Shown one piece after another: positions 1-8,533 of a DNA stretch of 38,303 bases (the stretch's first letter is position 1; every line of letters begins with the position of its first letter). Source of the stretch: Bacteroidota bacterium (GTDB lineage: Bacteria; Bacteroidota; Bacteroidia; Bacteroidales; Prolixibacteraceae); NCBI GenBank assembly GCA_030698405.1, contig JAUYMU010000008.1, positions 1 through 38,303 of the forward strand, in the 5' to 3' direction. The translations under genes were made by a program, and so were the position numbers. The notes below the pieces were generated by a model. The model had not been told where the DNA came from and ran no database searches. It saw only the letters and a list, made by a program, of their open reading frames with translations.

Positions 1-115
1 CGGCTGCCTTCAGATTCCCAGTCACCCGGGACACCCTTGCTTTCGGCTATAAGATTCCGGTCATTCGGCTCCTTCGGGACTTGCACCCTTTAGATTAACA
101 GCATGCCCGGCACAC
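1..115 (-). mobile_element. Group II intron, 5' end (domain I), truncated by window edge
   Basis: Read on the minus strand from position 115 leftward, the sequence starts GTGTGCCGGGCATGC and continues with AAGGGTGCAAGTCCCGAA, then GCAAGGGTGTCC and GGGAATCTGAAGGCAGCCG. These blocks match the 5' consensus (GUGYG) and the domain I landmarks of bacterial group II introns, including the AATCTGAAGG segment near EBS1. The rest, with any reverse transcriptase/maturase ORF, would lie left of the window. The upstream exon side (116-140) has a small hairpin, GGTGC-AGC-GCACC, ending about 10 bases before the insertion point. Group IIC introns insert after hairpins in a similar way, but the class is not assigned here. 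Confidence 0.72.
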
Positions 116-260
116 CAAATATTACGGTGCGCTGCACCTAAAAAAGGCCTGCTTTGTTTTACCCATACAAAACGTTGTTGAGCCTTTCATTTTTTCCTTA
201 AAACAAACTGCCCTATTGAAACTTTCCTAACTTTATCGATCTAAAATTCAAATCTCTGAT

Positions 261-1139
261 ATGAAAAATTTATTTTTTGTGCTGTTATTAATTCTTTTGA
301 TTGGCCAAAATATTTCATGCGCACAGTCCTCCAAAACTGACTGGATTATGCTTCCTGAAGACAAGCAAATCGCCGAAGAAAAATTGAAACTATTTTCTAT
401 AAAGTCAGATTTGTCCATTTCAGAACTTATAACCGAAATCGGGTTGTCATTTCTGGGTACTCCTTATGTTGTTGCTTCTCTTGAAAACGGGTTGGACGAA
501 AAGCTGGTCATCAATCTGCGTGAATTGGATTGCACCACTTTCGTCGAAAATTGTCTGGCACTGGCACGCACTGTCAAGCTCGGAAAAACTGATTTTGAGT
601 CGTTTGTGGCTGAGCTTGAAAAAATAAGGTACCGCGATGGAATCCGCAACCAATATCCTTCACGTTTGCATTATTTCAGCGAATGGATCCAAAACAACCA
701 TGAAAAAGGTATCATCAGCGAAAACCCTAACCTGAACGGAGAAAAGTCGGGTAAAACCATCAATTACATGAGTACCCATCCGGCACAATATCCTGTATTA
801 AAAGAACATCCGGAGTTGATTTCTCCAATTGCCGCACAGGAAAAAGAACTCAGAACTGCCGGGTTTATGTTTTTTCCGAAAGAAAACCTGCCCAATCTGT
901 ACAAATATCTGCAGCATGGCGATATCATTGCACTTACAAGCAGCATTGAAGGAGTGGATATCAATCATGTTGGAATTGCCATCAAAAAAAGCGATGGGTT
1001 TTATTTGCTTCACGCCCCGCTTAGTGGTAAAAAAGTGTTGGTTTCTGATGGGCATTTGTCTGATTTTCTGAAACCTGCATCAAAAAATAACGGCATCATG
1101 ATTGCCCGACCTGTTTTTCAGGATGAAGTAATCCAATAA
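261..1139 (+). CDS. Secreted DUF1460 family protein (N-acetylmuramoyl-L-alanine amidase-like, NlpC/P60-type fold)
   Basis: The 292-residue protein has an N-terminal hydrophobic signal (about residues 1-20) ending in NISCAQ, so it is exported and may be a lipoprotein, although the -3 residue (N) is not typical of a lipobox. The catalytic Cys is probably C91 in LDCTTFVEN and the partner His is H236 in NHVGIAI, the arrangement expected for the DUF1460 branch of the papain-like NlpC/P60 superfamily. Members are usually annotated as cell-wall amidases; the substrate here is inferred. The ATG at 261 is used because it gives a clean signal peptide. The gene appears to stand alone, with the acyltransferase gene 53 bp downstream behind its own -7 element. 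Confidence 0.8.
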   Translation: MKNLFFVLLLILLIGQNISCAQSSKTDWIMLPEDKQIAEEKLKLFSIKSDLSISELITEIGLSFLGTPYVVASLENGLDEKLVINLRELDCTTFVENCLALARTVKLGKTDFESFVAELEKIRYRDGIRNQYPSRLHYFSEWIQNNHEKGIISENPNLNGEKSGKTINYMSTHPAQYPVLKEHPELISPIAAQEKELRTAGFMFFPKENLPNLYKYLQHGDIIALTSSIEGVDINHVGIAIKKSDGFYLLHAPLSGKKVLVSDGHLSDFLKPASKNNGIMIARPVFQDEVIQ

Positions 1140-1165
1140 ATACTCGCCAAAAAGTTCGATTTTGT

Positions 1166-1173
1166 TAATTTTG
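1166..1173 (+). promoter_or_regulatory. Possible Bacteroidota -7 element for the first acyltransferase gene
   Basis: TAATTTTG matches the TAnnTTTG -7 consensus and lies 19 bp before the ATG at 1193. No good TTG -33 element is seen at the usual distance, so support is moderate. Confidence 0.35.
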
Positions 1174-1192
1174 CCGCTTTCAATTTAAAAAC

Positions 1193-2098
1193 ATGAATTC
1201 TATACTTGATCGTTTGGTAGTTGGTTTGTGCAAATTAACAGCAAGACTTCCGTTTTGGGTTATTTTCGGCCTGGCTGATATTTTTTACTTCCTGCTATAT
1301 TATGTAGCCAGATATCGCCGGAAAGTCGTTCACGAAAACCTTACCAGATCTTTTCCTGAAAAAAGTCCCGAAGAAATTCGCAGGATCACCAAAAAATTCT
1401 ACCATCATTTAAGCGATTTGGGTCTCGAAACAATCAAACTTAACCAAATGACCGAAAAGGAAATTGATGATCGGTTAAAGGTTCATAATCTGGATATTTT
1501 CGAGGAATACTATCAGCAGCACAAAAGTGTGATTTTGCTCGGAATGCACCACAATAACTGGGAATGGAGCGGAACGATGCAACGGTTCCTTAAAGCTGTT
1601 TTTCTGGTGGTATATAATCCGGTACGAAACAACAAAGCTTTGGAACGGTTTATTCTCGATACCCGTGAGCGGTTCGGCGCCAAATCGGTGGTTGTCAATC
1701 ATTCAGTGCGCACTGCTCTCGATCTGAATAAAGCTGAACGGCCGGGAATACTGGTACTTGCAGCCGACCAGACTCCACAGCCAAACTCGCTGTTCTGGAC
1801 GACCTTCCTGAATCAGGAAACAGCTTTTTTCCCCGGGCCAATGAAGATAGCGATAAAAACCAATCAGCCAGTCGTTCTTCACCACACCCGAAAAACCGGA
1901 CGGTCGAGGTATGAAGTTTTCTTTTATAAATTGTTTGAGAATCCGGCAGAGGTAAAACCTGAAGAAATTATGATGGCGTATGTCCGTAAAATAGAAGAAA
2001 TCATCAGGGCTGAACCTGAATACTGGCTATGGTCGCACCGTCGGTGGAAACACAAACGTCCGGCCAATATTGCATTGTATGAAAGTGATAGATATTAG
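1193..2098 (+). CDS. LpxL/HtrB-type lysophospholipid (lipid A) acyltransferase, copy 1
   Basis: The 301-residue protein belongs to the lipid A biosynthesis acyltransferase family, which adds a secondary acyl chain to lipid A precursors or acylates related lipids at the inner membrane. The HX4E catalytic motif is H119-HNNW-E124 in GMHHNNWEW, and ADQTP (about residues 190-195) is a second family block. The N-terminal 40 residues are hydrophobic and probably form the membrane anchor. Family members are usually close to 300 residues, so this is full length. It is followed after 193 bp by a close paralogue. Whether the two copies differ in acyl-chain choice cannot be read from the sequence. Confidence 0.87.
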   Translation: MNSILDRLVVGLCKLTARLPFWVIFGLADIFYFLLYYVARYRRKVVHENLTRSFPEKSPEEIRRITKKFYHHLSDLGLETIKLNQMTEKEIDDRLKVHNLDIFEEYYQQHKSVILLGMHHNNWEWSGTMQRFLKAVFLVVYNPVRNNKALERFILDTRERFGAKSVVVNHSVRTALDLNKAERPGILVLAADQTPQPNSLFWTTFLNQETAFFPGPMKIAIKTNQPVVLHHTRKTGRSRYEVFFYKLFENPAEVKPEEIMMAYVRKIEEIIRAEPEYWLWSHRRWKHKRPANIALYESDRY

Positions 2099-2291
2099 AT
2101 TGATTCCAGATTTTTAACCAATGAAACGAACATGCCGCTGAATTAATTCAATAAAGGCAGCGCAAAGAGAGGATGAATTGGAACGAAGTGGAAATCCGCG
2201 AAGCGAAAATTTAGTTCGAAGTGGACGCTTTCTGGCATGAGAGTTCCATCCGAACGCTCAAATAATCAACAAATTAATAAAATATTTTCGG

Positions 2292-3179
2292 ATGAAACGA
2301 CTGCTGGCCAACTTTGGTATTTTTATCCTGAAAGCACTTGGAAATACTCCATTTTGGCTGTTGTACATTTGTGCCGATCTGATTTATTTAATTAGCTATT
2401 ATCTCGTTGGTTACCGAAAAAAAACAGTTTTCATAAATCTGAAGAACTCATTCCCTGAAAAATCAGATCAGGAAATACATCGGATAGCCATCTCCTTTTA
2501 CCACCATTTTGCCGATTTGGTGGTTGAAACAATCAAATCGTTTCAGATTTCAGAAGAAACCTTAAAGAAGCGGATTCGTTATAAAAATCCGGAAGTTCTG
2601 AACGAATTGTATGTTCAGGGACGAAGTGTCGCTTTGCTTTCCGGTCATTACGGAAACTGGGAATGGACGATGGCAATACCAAAATTCATTCAGCATCAGC
2701 TCAATGTGATTTACCGCCCAATGCAGAATAAACAGATAGACACATTCATGAAAAAAGTACGGTCGCGATTCGGAATGTTATTAATACCAGCGCAAACTTC
2801 ATTGCGCACCATGCTCGAAATCGAAAAATCAGGACAATTATCGGCCACATACTATTTGGCCGATCAGACTGCCCTCTATGATACAAAATACTGGATGATG
2901 TTTCTGAATCAGGAAACCCCTGTTTTTTCCGGCCCTGAAAAGGTTGCTTCGCGGTTAAAACAGGCAGTGGTTTTTATGGACATTCAGAAAGTGCGACGTG
3001 GTTATTACGAAGTCGAATTCACGAAACTTTTCGACGACGCTTCGCAAACAAAGGAATTCGAAGTGACCAAAACGCACGTGAAATTTCTCGAAGAAATCAT
3101 CCGGAAACGACCTGAATTCTGGCTGTGGTCGCACAAAAGATGGAAGCATACCCGACCTGAGCACATTCCACTTCAATAG
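2292..3179 (+). CDS. LpxL/HtrB-type acyltransferase, copy 2 (tandem paralogue)
   Basis: The 295-residue paralogue aligns with copy 1 over its whole length, including the N-terminal membrane segment, the NSFPEKSDQEIHRI block, the catalytic H119-x4-E124 (SGHYGNWEW, at the same residue numbers) and the C-terminal block FWLWSHKRWKH. The motif is intact, so both copies should be active. The two residues after the catalytic His differ (HN in copy 1, YG in copy 2), as do the residues after DQT, which fits different acyl donors or acceptor positions. That specificity difference is inferred. Bacteroidota often carry more than one such gene. No hairpin is seen in the 193-bp gap, so co-transcription with copy 1 is possible. 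Confidence 0.87.
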   Translation: MKRLLANFGIFILKALGNTPFWLLYICADLIYLISYYLVGYRKKTVFINLKNSFPEKSDQEIHRIAISFYHHFADLVVETIKSFQISEETLKKRIRYKNPEVLNELYVQGRSVALLSGHYGNWEWTMAIPKFIQHQLNVIYRPMQNKQIDTFMKKVRSRFGMLLIPAQTSLRTMLEIEKSGQLSATYYLADQTALYDTKYWMMFLNQETPVFSGPEKVASRLKQAVVFMDIQKVRRGYYEVEFTKLFDDASQTKEFEVTKTHVKFLEEIIRKRPEFWLWSHKRWKHTRPEHIPLQ

Positions 3180-3200
3180 TTTTTTGATCACTACAAAAGA

Positions 3201-3233
3201 GAGACCATCCCGCGGAATATTTGGGATGGTCTC
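3201..3233. terminator. Hairpin between convergent acyltransferase gene and peroxiredoxin remnant
   Basis: GAGACCATCCC (3201-3211) pairs perfectly with GGGATGGTCTC (3223-3233) over 11 bp with an 11-nt loop. On the minus strand it is followed by TCTTTTG, so it may end transcription from the peroxiredoxin side. It lies in the gap between convergent genes. Confidence 0.5.
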
Positions 3234-3304
3234 AACCTGCTGTTTAAATTAAACTCTAAGGGGATTTTTATACAATAATTTATCATGCAAAATTGGTTCA
3301 ACAA

Positions 3305-3814
3305 TTATTCCTGAACTTTTTGAAACCACATTCGGTCACCAACATTGTAAAATTTATTTTTCAATTCGGGATTTTCGGAAAGTTGCTTACCGGTATATGG
3401 AAAGTGAGGAACCAATACATCATCTCCATTGTTCCAATTGGCCGGTGTGGAAACCTTTAATTCATCAGAAGTTTGCAGGGCGATTACGATTCTTTTAAGC
3501 TCATCAATGTTTCGGCCAATTGTCATCGGATAAAAATTAATTGACCGTACAATATTTTTTGAATCGATAATAAATACACCCCTTACATCTTCGGTAGTGC
3601 TTGTTGGAGTATGGAGCATTCCGTATTTTTTTGAAACAGATGCCTTGTTATCATCTATAATCGGGAATTCAATTTTTTGTGGGCCACGGTTTTTATAGTC
3701 CAATTCTTCGAGGTGGGCTTTCCACATCTTGTGTTGGTTGATATCATCAGTTGAAACAATGGCAATTTTCACTCCCAATTTCTCAAAATCTTTTTGGGAA
3801 TAAGCAAGTTCAAA
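3305..3814 (-). pseudogene. 1-Cys (Prx6-type) peroxiredoxin remnant lacking the N-terminal catalytic half
   Basis: The reading frame encodes the C-terminal two thirds of a Prx6/AhpC-TSA peroxiredoxin. It contains VKIAIVSTDD, PIIDDNKASVSKKYGML, RGVFIIDSKNIVRSINFYP and the C-terminal dimerisation region (about VSTPANWNNGDDVLVPHF). Homology starts at FELAYSQKDFEKLG (3814), immediately after an in-frame TAA at 3815-3817. In intact family members this stretch directly follows the P-x-C-T-T/S peroxidatic cysteine motif, which is missing, and the sequence beyond is AT-rich with no similarity. The only start codons inside the frame (TTG near 3778, then later Met) come after the active site. A peroxidase made from here would be inactive, so this is called a 5'-deleted pseudogene. 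Confidence 0.75.
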
Positions 3815-3993
3815 TTAGATATTAAATTTTAATTTGATATTTTTTACTAAATTTTAATATAATACTTAAAGGTCTTTTTCTATTTTTAAATACAATCTGT
3901 CGAATATTAGGTTTGAAAATTCCAATACTTCGGTAAATAGTGATTTAAGACGCACTGACTTTTTTTATGCTTTTTTATCTACCCGATTTACCA

Positions 3994-4001
3994 TACTTTT
4001 G
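3994..4001 (+). promoter_or_regulatory. Possible -7 element for the EamA/YkgJ gene pair
   Basis: TACTTTTG fits TAnnTTTG and lies 21 bp before the ATG at 4022. No clear -33 TTG is visible. The rest of the 207-bp gap back to the peroxiredoxin remnant is AT-rich and shows nothing else recognisable. Confidence 0.4.
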
Positions 4002-4021
4002 CGGCTCAGTAAAAACATAAA

Positions 4022-4939
4022 ATGAAGAACAAAGCATGGCTACCCATGGGGGCAGCTATTTTGTCGATGATATTCTGGAGCTTCTCGTTCGTGTGGATCA
4101 AAATTGTTTACGAAGCCTACGGCCCGCTCACCACTATTCTGTTCAGGTTGATAATTTCCACCGGATTATTGCTGGTCTTCACTATTCTTTCCCGTAAACT
4201 TCAAAAGATAAAAGTCGGCGACCTGAAGCTTTTCATCTTAATGGCATTCTTCGAACCATTCCTCTATTTCATGGGCGAAAGTTATGGTTTACTGTATGTT
4301 TCGTCAACCGTTGCGTCTGTAATTGTTGCAACGATTCCGCTGTTCTCGCCCATCGCCGCATGGTATCTTTACAAGGAAAAGCTTAGCAGGACTAACCTTT
4401 ATGGCCTGGTTATCACCTTTATGGGAGTCAGTTTGGTGGTGCTCGACAGCTCTTTCAATTTCACCGCTTCACCACTGGGCATTTCGCTCGAATTTCTGGC
4501 GGTTTTGGGCGCAATCGGGTATGCCAGCGTGCTGAAAGGACTTTCGCACCGCTACAATACTTTCACCATTATCACCTATCAAAACATGATTGGCGTATTG
4601 CTTTTTCTTCCCTTCTGGCTGGGTTTCGAGATGAAGGATTTCACTCAGGTACCGTTTCATGCCAAAGCATTCTGGGCAATCGTTAAACTTGCCATCTTTG
4701 CTTCAACCTTTGCGTTTATACTTTTCACTTACAGCGTGCGGAACATGGGTATCAACAAATCAAATATTTTCATCAACATTATCCCGGTTTTCGTGGCCGT
4801 TTTTGCATACATCATCTTAGGCGACGAGCTCAATTTTCATCAAATGATAGGAATTGCCATTGTAATTTCAGGATTATTTTTGGCCCAAATTAACTGGAAA
4901 CGCAAAAAAAATGGACCCAATCCAATATATCAGGCCTGA
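4022..4939 (+). CDS. EamA/DMT-family inner-membrane transporter
   Basis: The 305-residue protein is almost entirely hydrophobic, with about ten predicted transmembrane segments in two repeated halves, as in the drug/metabolite transporter (EamA) family. Family cues are the FWSFSFVWIKIV start, GESYGLLYVSSTVASVIVAT in the first half and GINKSNIFINIIPVFVAVFAY in the second. Such carriers export or import small metabolites; the substrate is unknown. The last 29 bases overlap the start of the next gene, so the two are very likely translated from one mRNA. Confidence 0.85.
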   Translation: MKNKAWLPMGAAILSMIFWSFSFVWIKIVYEAYGPLTTILFRLIISTGLLLVFTILSRKLQKIKVGDLKLFILMAFFEPFLYFMGESYGLLYVSSTVASVIVATIPLFSPIAAWYLYKEKLSRTNLYGLVITFMGVSLVVLDSSFNFTASPLGISLEFLAVLGAIGYASVLKGLSHRYNTFTIITYQNMIGVLLFLPFWLGFEMKDFTQVPFHAKAFWAIVKLAIFASTFAFILFTYSVRNMGINKSNIFINIIPVFVAVFAYIILGDELNFHQMIGIAIVISGLFLAQINWKRKKNGPNPIYQA

Positions 4940-5414
4940 AAAATTAAAAGAGCTGACTGCCAACCGGAAACAGGAATTTACCGCATTTTTCAAAAAGCTA
5001 AAGGCAAAAAAGCCAAAAAACCTGGACGATATGTTTCACGAACTTCACCATGAAGCTTTCGATCAGTTTGATTGCCTGAGCTGCGCGAATTGCTGTTCGT
5101 CTATCAGTCCGGTTATTACTGAAAAAGACATTGAAAAGCTGGCAAAACGGCTGAAAATGAAACCGGTTGAATTTGTTGCGCAATATCTTTACATCGACGA
5201 AGACAAGGATTACGTTTTTAAGCAAACGCCCTGCCCGTTTCTGATGGCTGACAATTACTGCATAGTTTATGAAGACCGACCGAAAGCCTGCCGCGAATAT
5301 CCGCATACCGACCGCAAACGCATGTACCAGATACTGAACCTGACGCACAAAAATTGTGAGGTTTGTCCGGTGGTTTATTGTATCACCAGCGAAATGGTCA
5401 AAAATCAGAAATAA
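4911..5414 (+). CDS. YkgJ-family cysteine cluster protein (zinc/iron-chelate binding)
   Basis: The 167-residue protein carries CLSCANCC (CxxCxxCC) near residues 53-60, then CPFL...C..Y..RP..CREYP and later CEVCPVVYC, the pattern of the YkgJ/Fe-S-cluster oxidoreductase-like family (zinc- or iron-chelating cysteine clusters). The biological role of this family is not settled. The N-terminal 40 residues are Lys-rich and probably helical. The ATG at 4911 lies inside the 3' end of the transporter gene (29-bp overlap), so expression is probably coupled. Confidence 0.8.
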   Translation: MDPIQYIRPEKLKELTANRKQEFTAFFKKLKAKKPKNLDDMFHELHHEAFDQFDCLSCANCCSSISPVITEKDIEKLAKRLKMKPVEFVAQYLYIDEDKDYVFKQTPCPFLMADNYCIVYEDRPKACREYPHTDRKRMYQILNLTHKNCEVCPVVYCITSEMVKNQK

Positions 5415-5504
5415 ATATTGCAATAAATTAACCCGACTGCAATAAATGTTGGCAAATAATTGCCGTAATTTCGGGCAGAAAACAGCATTCAATTAAATAG
5501 AAAA

Positions 5505-6926
5505 ATGGAACTAGGAGAACACATTATAATAGGTGGCGAAGAGTGGTGCGCATTCCCCGGATTGAACATTCCGGCCATCAAAGCACGGGTCGATTCGGGT
5601 GCAAAAACCTCTACGATTCATGCAAGCAACATCCACAAATTCATGCGGAAAGGTGAAAAATGGGTCAGTTTCGAAGTTCACCCTATTCAGGATTCACGGC
5701 GGATTACCCTCCATTGCAAAGCAAAAGTTGTCGATCACCGCAACATTAAAAGTTCGAGCGGAATTTCTGAAAAACGCTTTGTGATTCAATCGAACATGAA
5801 AATCGGAAATTTTCAGTGGAACATTGAACTGACACTTGCCAACCGCGATTCGATGGGGTTCCGAATGTTGCTTGGACGTGAAGCGATGGAAAACCGTGTA
5901 TTTGTCGATCCTGCAAATAGTTTCCTGCTGGGTGATTATTCCGGCGAAAAAATAAGTGAACTGTACCAGCATTTCAAGGATGTGCGCAGCGGATTGAGAA
6001 TTGGCGTACTGGCCAGCAATCCCGAATTGTACAGCAACAAACGAATCATCGAGGCCGGAGAAGAGCGCGGGCATGAAATGGTTTTCCTGAATGTGCAGCA
6101 ATGTTACATGAAGCTCGATGCCACCAACCCTGAAGTGCGTTTCCGCGGAGGACGCAGCCTGAACAATCTGGATGCGATCATTCCACGGTTAAGGCCAAAC
6201 CTGACCTTTTACGGTTGTGCTTTGATCAGGCAATTTGATTCACTCGGTATTTTTTGTGCCAACTCATGGGAATCAATTGGCCGGTCGCGCGACAAACTCT
6301 TTTCATCGCAGTTGTTTTCTCAGAACGGGATTCAAATTCCAATTACCGGTTTCGCCAAATCGCCACTCGACACCACCGACCTGATACAAATGGTGAACGG
6401 TGCGCCGCTGATCATTAAATTGCTGGAAGGAACTCAGGGTAAAGGAGTTGTTCTGGCAGAAAACGCGAAGGCTGCCGAAAGTGTGATCAATGCTTTTAAA
6501 AGTCTAAATGCCAATATTTTGGTTCAGGAATTTATTAAAGAAGCCGGTGGAAAAGACATCCGCTGCTTTGTGATCGACGGCAAAGTAGTTGCATCCATTC
6601 AGCGCGAAGCTGCAAAAGGCGAATTCAGGGCAAATCTTCACCAAGGGGGAACTGCTTCAGTAATAAAAATAACTGCTGAAGAAAAAAAGCTGGCAGTAAA
6701 AGCGGCCAAAGTACTTGGTTTGCAAATCGCCGGAGTCGATATTATTCGCTCGAACAAAGGCCCGCTGGTGCTCGAAGTAAACTCATCGCCCGGACTGGAA
6801 GGCATTGAAACCGCCACCGGAAAAGACATTGCAGGCATGATGATTTTGGCAATTGAGCGTCAATTGGGCTGGCAACCCGAAACAGTCTCGGATCTTCAAA
6901 ATCAAGAATTAGAGGTGATGGTTTGA
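5505..6926 (+). CDS. RimB-like retropepsin-type protease fused to RimK-type ATP-grasp ligase
   Basis: The 473-residue two-domain protein has residues about 8-145 matching the family annotated 'ATP-dependent zinc protease' (retropepsin-like), with the active-site motif [12 protein letters not shown] (D30) and LLGREAM near residue 125. Residues about 165-455 are a RimK ATP-grasp ligase: [57 protein letters not shown] and [13 protein letters not shown]. RimK adds glutamates to the C-terminus of ribosomal protein S6, and RimB-type proteases remove such tails, so one polypeptide could both write and erase the modification. That combined activity is inferred from the fusion. The ATG at 5505 follows a 90-bp gap, and a TAATTTCG box at 5466-5473 is a weak -7 candidate. 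Confidence 0.87.
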   Translation: MELGEHIIIGGEEWCAFPGLNIPAIKARVDSGAKTSTIHASNIHKFMRKGEKWVSFEVHPIQDSRRITLHCKAKVVDHRNIKSSSGISEKRFVIQSNMKIGNFQWNIELTLANRDSMGFRMLLGREAMENRVFVDPANSFLLGDYSGEKISELYQHFKDVRSGLRIGVLASNPELYSNKRIIEAGEERGHEMVFLNVQQCYMKLDATNPEVRFRGGRSLNNLDAIIPRLRPNLTFYGCALIRQFDSLGIFCANSWESIGRSRDKLFSSQLFSQNGIQIPITGFAKSPLDTTDLIQMVNGAPLIIKLLEGTQGKGVVLAENAKAAESVINAFKSLNANILVQEFIKEAGGKDIRCFVIDGKVVASIQREAAKGEFRANLHQGGTASVIKITAEEKKLAVKAAKVLGLQIAGVDIIRSNKGPLVLEVNSSPGLEGIETATGKDIAGMMILAIERQLGWQPETVSDLQNQELEVMV

Positions 6927-7031
6927 AAAGGAACGAAGAAGATTGAAAAAGATTGACGCTGAAAATTGTGAGAGGTTGGGGGTGAAAAATCATGAGGACG
7001 AGCATTTTATGTTCCGTGCTGTTTTTTGATG

Positions 7032-7115
7032 TGCCCCATGCCCTCTGCTCCATGCCTTCTGCCTTCTGCCCTTTGCCCCTTGCCCTCTGCCCCATGCCCC
7101 TTGTCCCATGCTCTT
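7032..7115. repeat. Tandem array of 12 degenerate heptamers (TGCCYYH)
   Basis: Twelve contiguous 7-base units in exact register (TGCCCCA, TGCCCTC, TGCTCCA, TGCCTTC and so on) fill 84 bp of the 295-bp gap between the rimK-type gene and tpiA. The rest of the gap (6927-7031 and 7116-7178) shows nothing recognisable apart from the tpiA -7 element. Such heptamer tracts tend to vary in copy number; no function is assigned. Confidence 0.8.
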
Positions 7116-7178
7116 TAAGCTAAAGTTAATAAAAGTGAATGCTTGCAGGGCTTGTTAGGTTGTTAAAAAGCCTTTTTC

Positions 7179-7186
7179 TACTTTTG
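7179..7186 (+). promoter_or_regulatory. Likely -7 element of the tpiA promoter
   Basis: TACTTTTG matches TAnnTTTG exactly and lies 36 bp before the tpiA ATG at 7222. A TTG at 7160-7162 is 16 bp upstream, slightly close for a -33 element. Confidence 0.48.
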
Positions 7187-7221
7187 ATAAAATTTTAAAA
7201 AACTATTAAAACCCATTGATA

Positions 7222-7980
7222 ATGAGAAAAAAGATCGTTGCCGGAAACTGGAAATGTAACACTACCGTTCAGGAAGGTGTTGAACTTGCAAAAGCAGTAA
7301 GTGAATTAGTAGCCAATTCAGGTGTGAAAAATGTAGTTGTAGTTCTTGGAACTCCTTTCACACACATTACCAGCGTTGTAAATGCAGTTGATACTAAACT
7401 TATTGACGTTGCTGCCCAGAACTGTGCTGCAGAAGCAAAAGGCGCCTTTACCGGCGAAGTTTCGGCTGCCATGGTTAAATCAACCGGTGCAACTCATGTA
7501 ATTTTAGGTCACTCTGAACGTCGCGAATATTATGGCGAAACAAGCGAAACGCTGAACAAAAAAGTGGAGCTAGCCCTTGCAAACGGCTTAACTCCAATTT
7601 ATTGCTGCGGCGAAGCGCTTTCAATCCGTGAAGCCAACGAACAAAATGCATACGTTAAAACTCAGCTTGACGAAACCATTTTCAACCTCAGCGCCGAAGA
7701 CTTTTCGAAACTTGCCATTGCTTACGAACCAATTTGGGCCATCGGAACAGGTGTAACTGCTTCTACTGCTCAGGCTCAGGAAATGCTGGCTTACATTCGT
7801 GGTTTGATTGCCGACAAATTCGGAAAAGCGGTTGCTGAAGAAACTTCTATTCTTTACGGTGGTAGCTGCAACGCTAAAAATGCTCCTGAATTGTTTTCAC
7901 AACCAGACATTGATGGTGGATTAATTGGTGGCGCATCGCTAAAAGCCGAAGATTTCCTGGGAATAATTACTGCGTACTAA
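7222..7980 (+). CDS. tpiA: Triosephosphate isomerase
   Basis: The 252-residue enzyme interconverts dihydroxyacetone phosphate and glyceraldehyde 3-phosphate in glycolysis and gluconeogenesis. It starts [13 protein letters not shown] (catalytic N11 and K13). It carries the electrophilic His in [10 protein letters not shown], the catalytic Glu in [11 protein letters not shown] (loop 6 follows), and the phosphate-binding LYGGSCN and GGLIGGASL. Length is normal. The ATG at 7222 is preferred over a TTG two codons upstream because homologues begin at MRK. In many Bacteroidota tpiA is adjacent to prmA; here an island separates them. Confidence 0.97.
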   Translation: MRKKIVAGNWKCNTTVQEGVELAKAVSELVANSGVKNVVVVLGTPFTHITSVVNAVDTKLIDVAAQNCAAEAKGAFTGEVSAAMVKSTGATHVILGHSERREYYGETSETLNKKVELALANGLTPIYCCGEALSIREANEQNAYVKTQLDETIFNLSAEDFSKLAIAYEPIWAIGTGVTASTAQAQEMLAYIRGLIADKFGKAVAEETSILYGGSCNAKNAPELFSQPDIDGGLIGGASLKAEDFLGIITAY

Positions 7981-7992
7981 TTTAAGGCAGAA

Positions 7993-8180
7993 GCAACGTT
8001 CCCTGAGCGCGAAGCAGTCGAAGGGAAGACCGAAGCAGCGCTCCCTGAGCGTTGAACTGAGCTTTAGTCGAAGTTCGCGAAGCAGTCGAAGGGCGTTCCC
8101 TGAGTTGCGTGCTCCCTGAGCAGCGTAGCGTGTCGAAGGGAGTATCGAAGGGCGCTCCCTGAGCTTGTCGAAGGGCAATA
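7993..8180. repeat. Cluster of CCCTGAG...TCGAAGGG palindromic repeats
   Basis: Several copies of the inverted pair CCCTGAGC and GTCGAAGGG are packed together, for example CCCTGAGCTTGTCGAAGGG near 8157-8175 and CCCTGAGCGCGAAGCAGTCG near 8001. This palindromic family is widespread between genes in Bacteroidota. It lies downstream of tpiA, just before the terminator. Confidence 0.8.
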
Positions 8181-8191
8181 AAAAACACAAG

Positions 8192-8224
8192 GCCGGTTGG
8201 GAATTTATCCTGACCGGCTTTTTT
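8192..8224 (+). terminator. Rho-independent terminator of tpiA
   Basis: GCCGGTTGGG (8192-8201) pairs with CCTGACCGGC (8209-8218) through 10 bp, two of them G-U wobbles, with a 7-nt loop and a run of six Ts after it. It lies beyond the CCCTGAG repeats and ends the tpiA transcript. Confidence 0.8.
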
Positions 8225-8357
8225 ATGAAGCACTGCCCCGAAAAAAGCAAAAACAAATACGGTTTGGAACTACCCGCAAAATCAACTGGATACTACTTAT
8301 TTAATGAAACAATAAATTTATATTTGTAATCAAATAACCGTTACCACAAAAAATTAA

Positions 8358-8483
8358 ATGAACCCAGCCCACATTGCAGCACAACTTGTCCCGATTCGTC
8401 GGGATTTCCAAGCCCAAACGAGCCAACGCTCGAAACCAAAGGCTTGTGAAAGAGTTGCAATTTTGCCTACGCACCCCTGCTAA
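8358..8483 (+). other. Island left flank with a 41-codon ORF of doubtful coding status
   Basis: The 309-bp stretch 8225-8533 marks the change from core to island sequence. It holds a TATATTTG -7-like box at 8319-8326 and a 41-codon ORF (start MNPAHIAAQLVPIRR) at 8358-8483. There is also a short TCCCGA...TCGGGA palindrome near 8391-8405, which lies inside the ORF and argues for repeat-derived sequence rather than a gene. No direct repeat shared with the right end of the island was found by eye. Confidence 0.2.
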
Positions 8484-8496
8484 ATTATTACATTTG
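8462..8496 (+). promoter_or_regulatory. Probable promoter of the restriction-modification operon
   Basis: TACATTTG (8489-8496) fits the TAnnTTTG -7 consensus. TTTG at 8462-8465 is 23 bp upstream, at the long end for a -33 element. The hsdM ATG is 38 bp downstream of the -7 box. Confidence 0.45.
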
Positions 8497-8533
8497 TGCT
8501 ATGTTGATTGAATTTTAAAATAAAAAATATTAA

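Noticed and set aside
4998-5492. 164-codon minus-strand ORF opposite the YkgJ-family gene
   Set aside because: No family motifs; the plus-strand gene has the full cysteine pattern and overlaps its operon partner.
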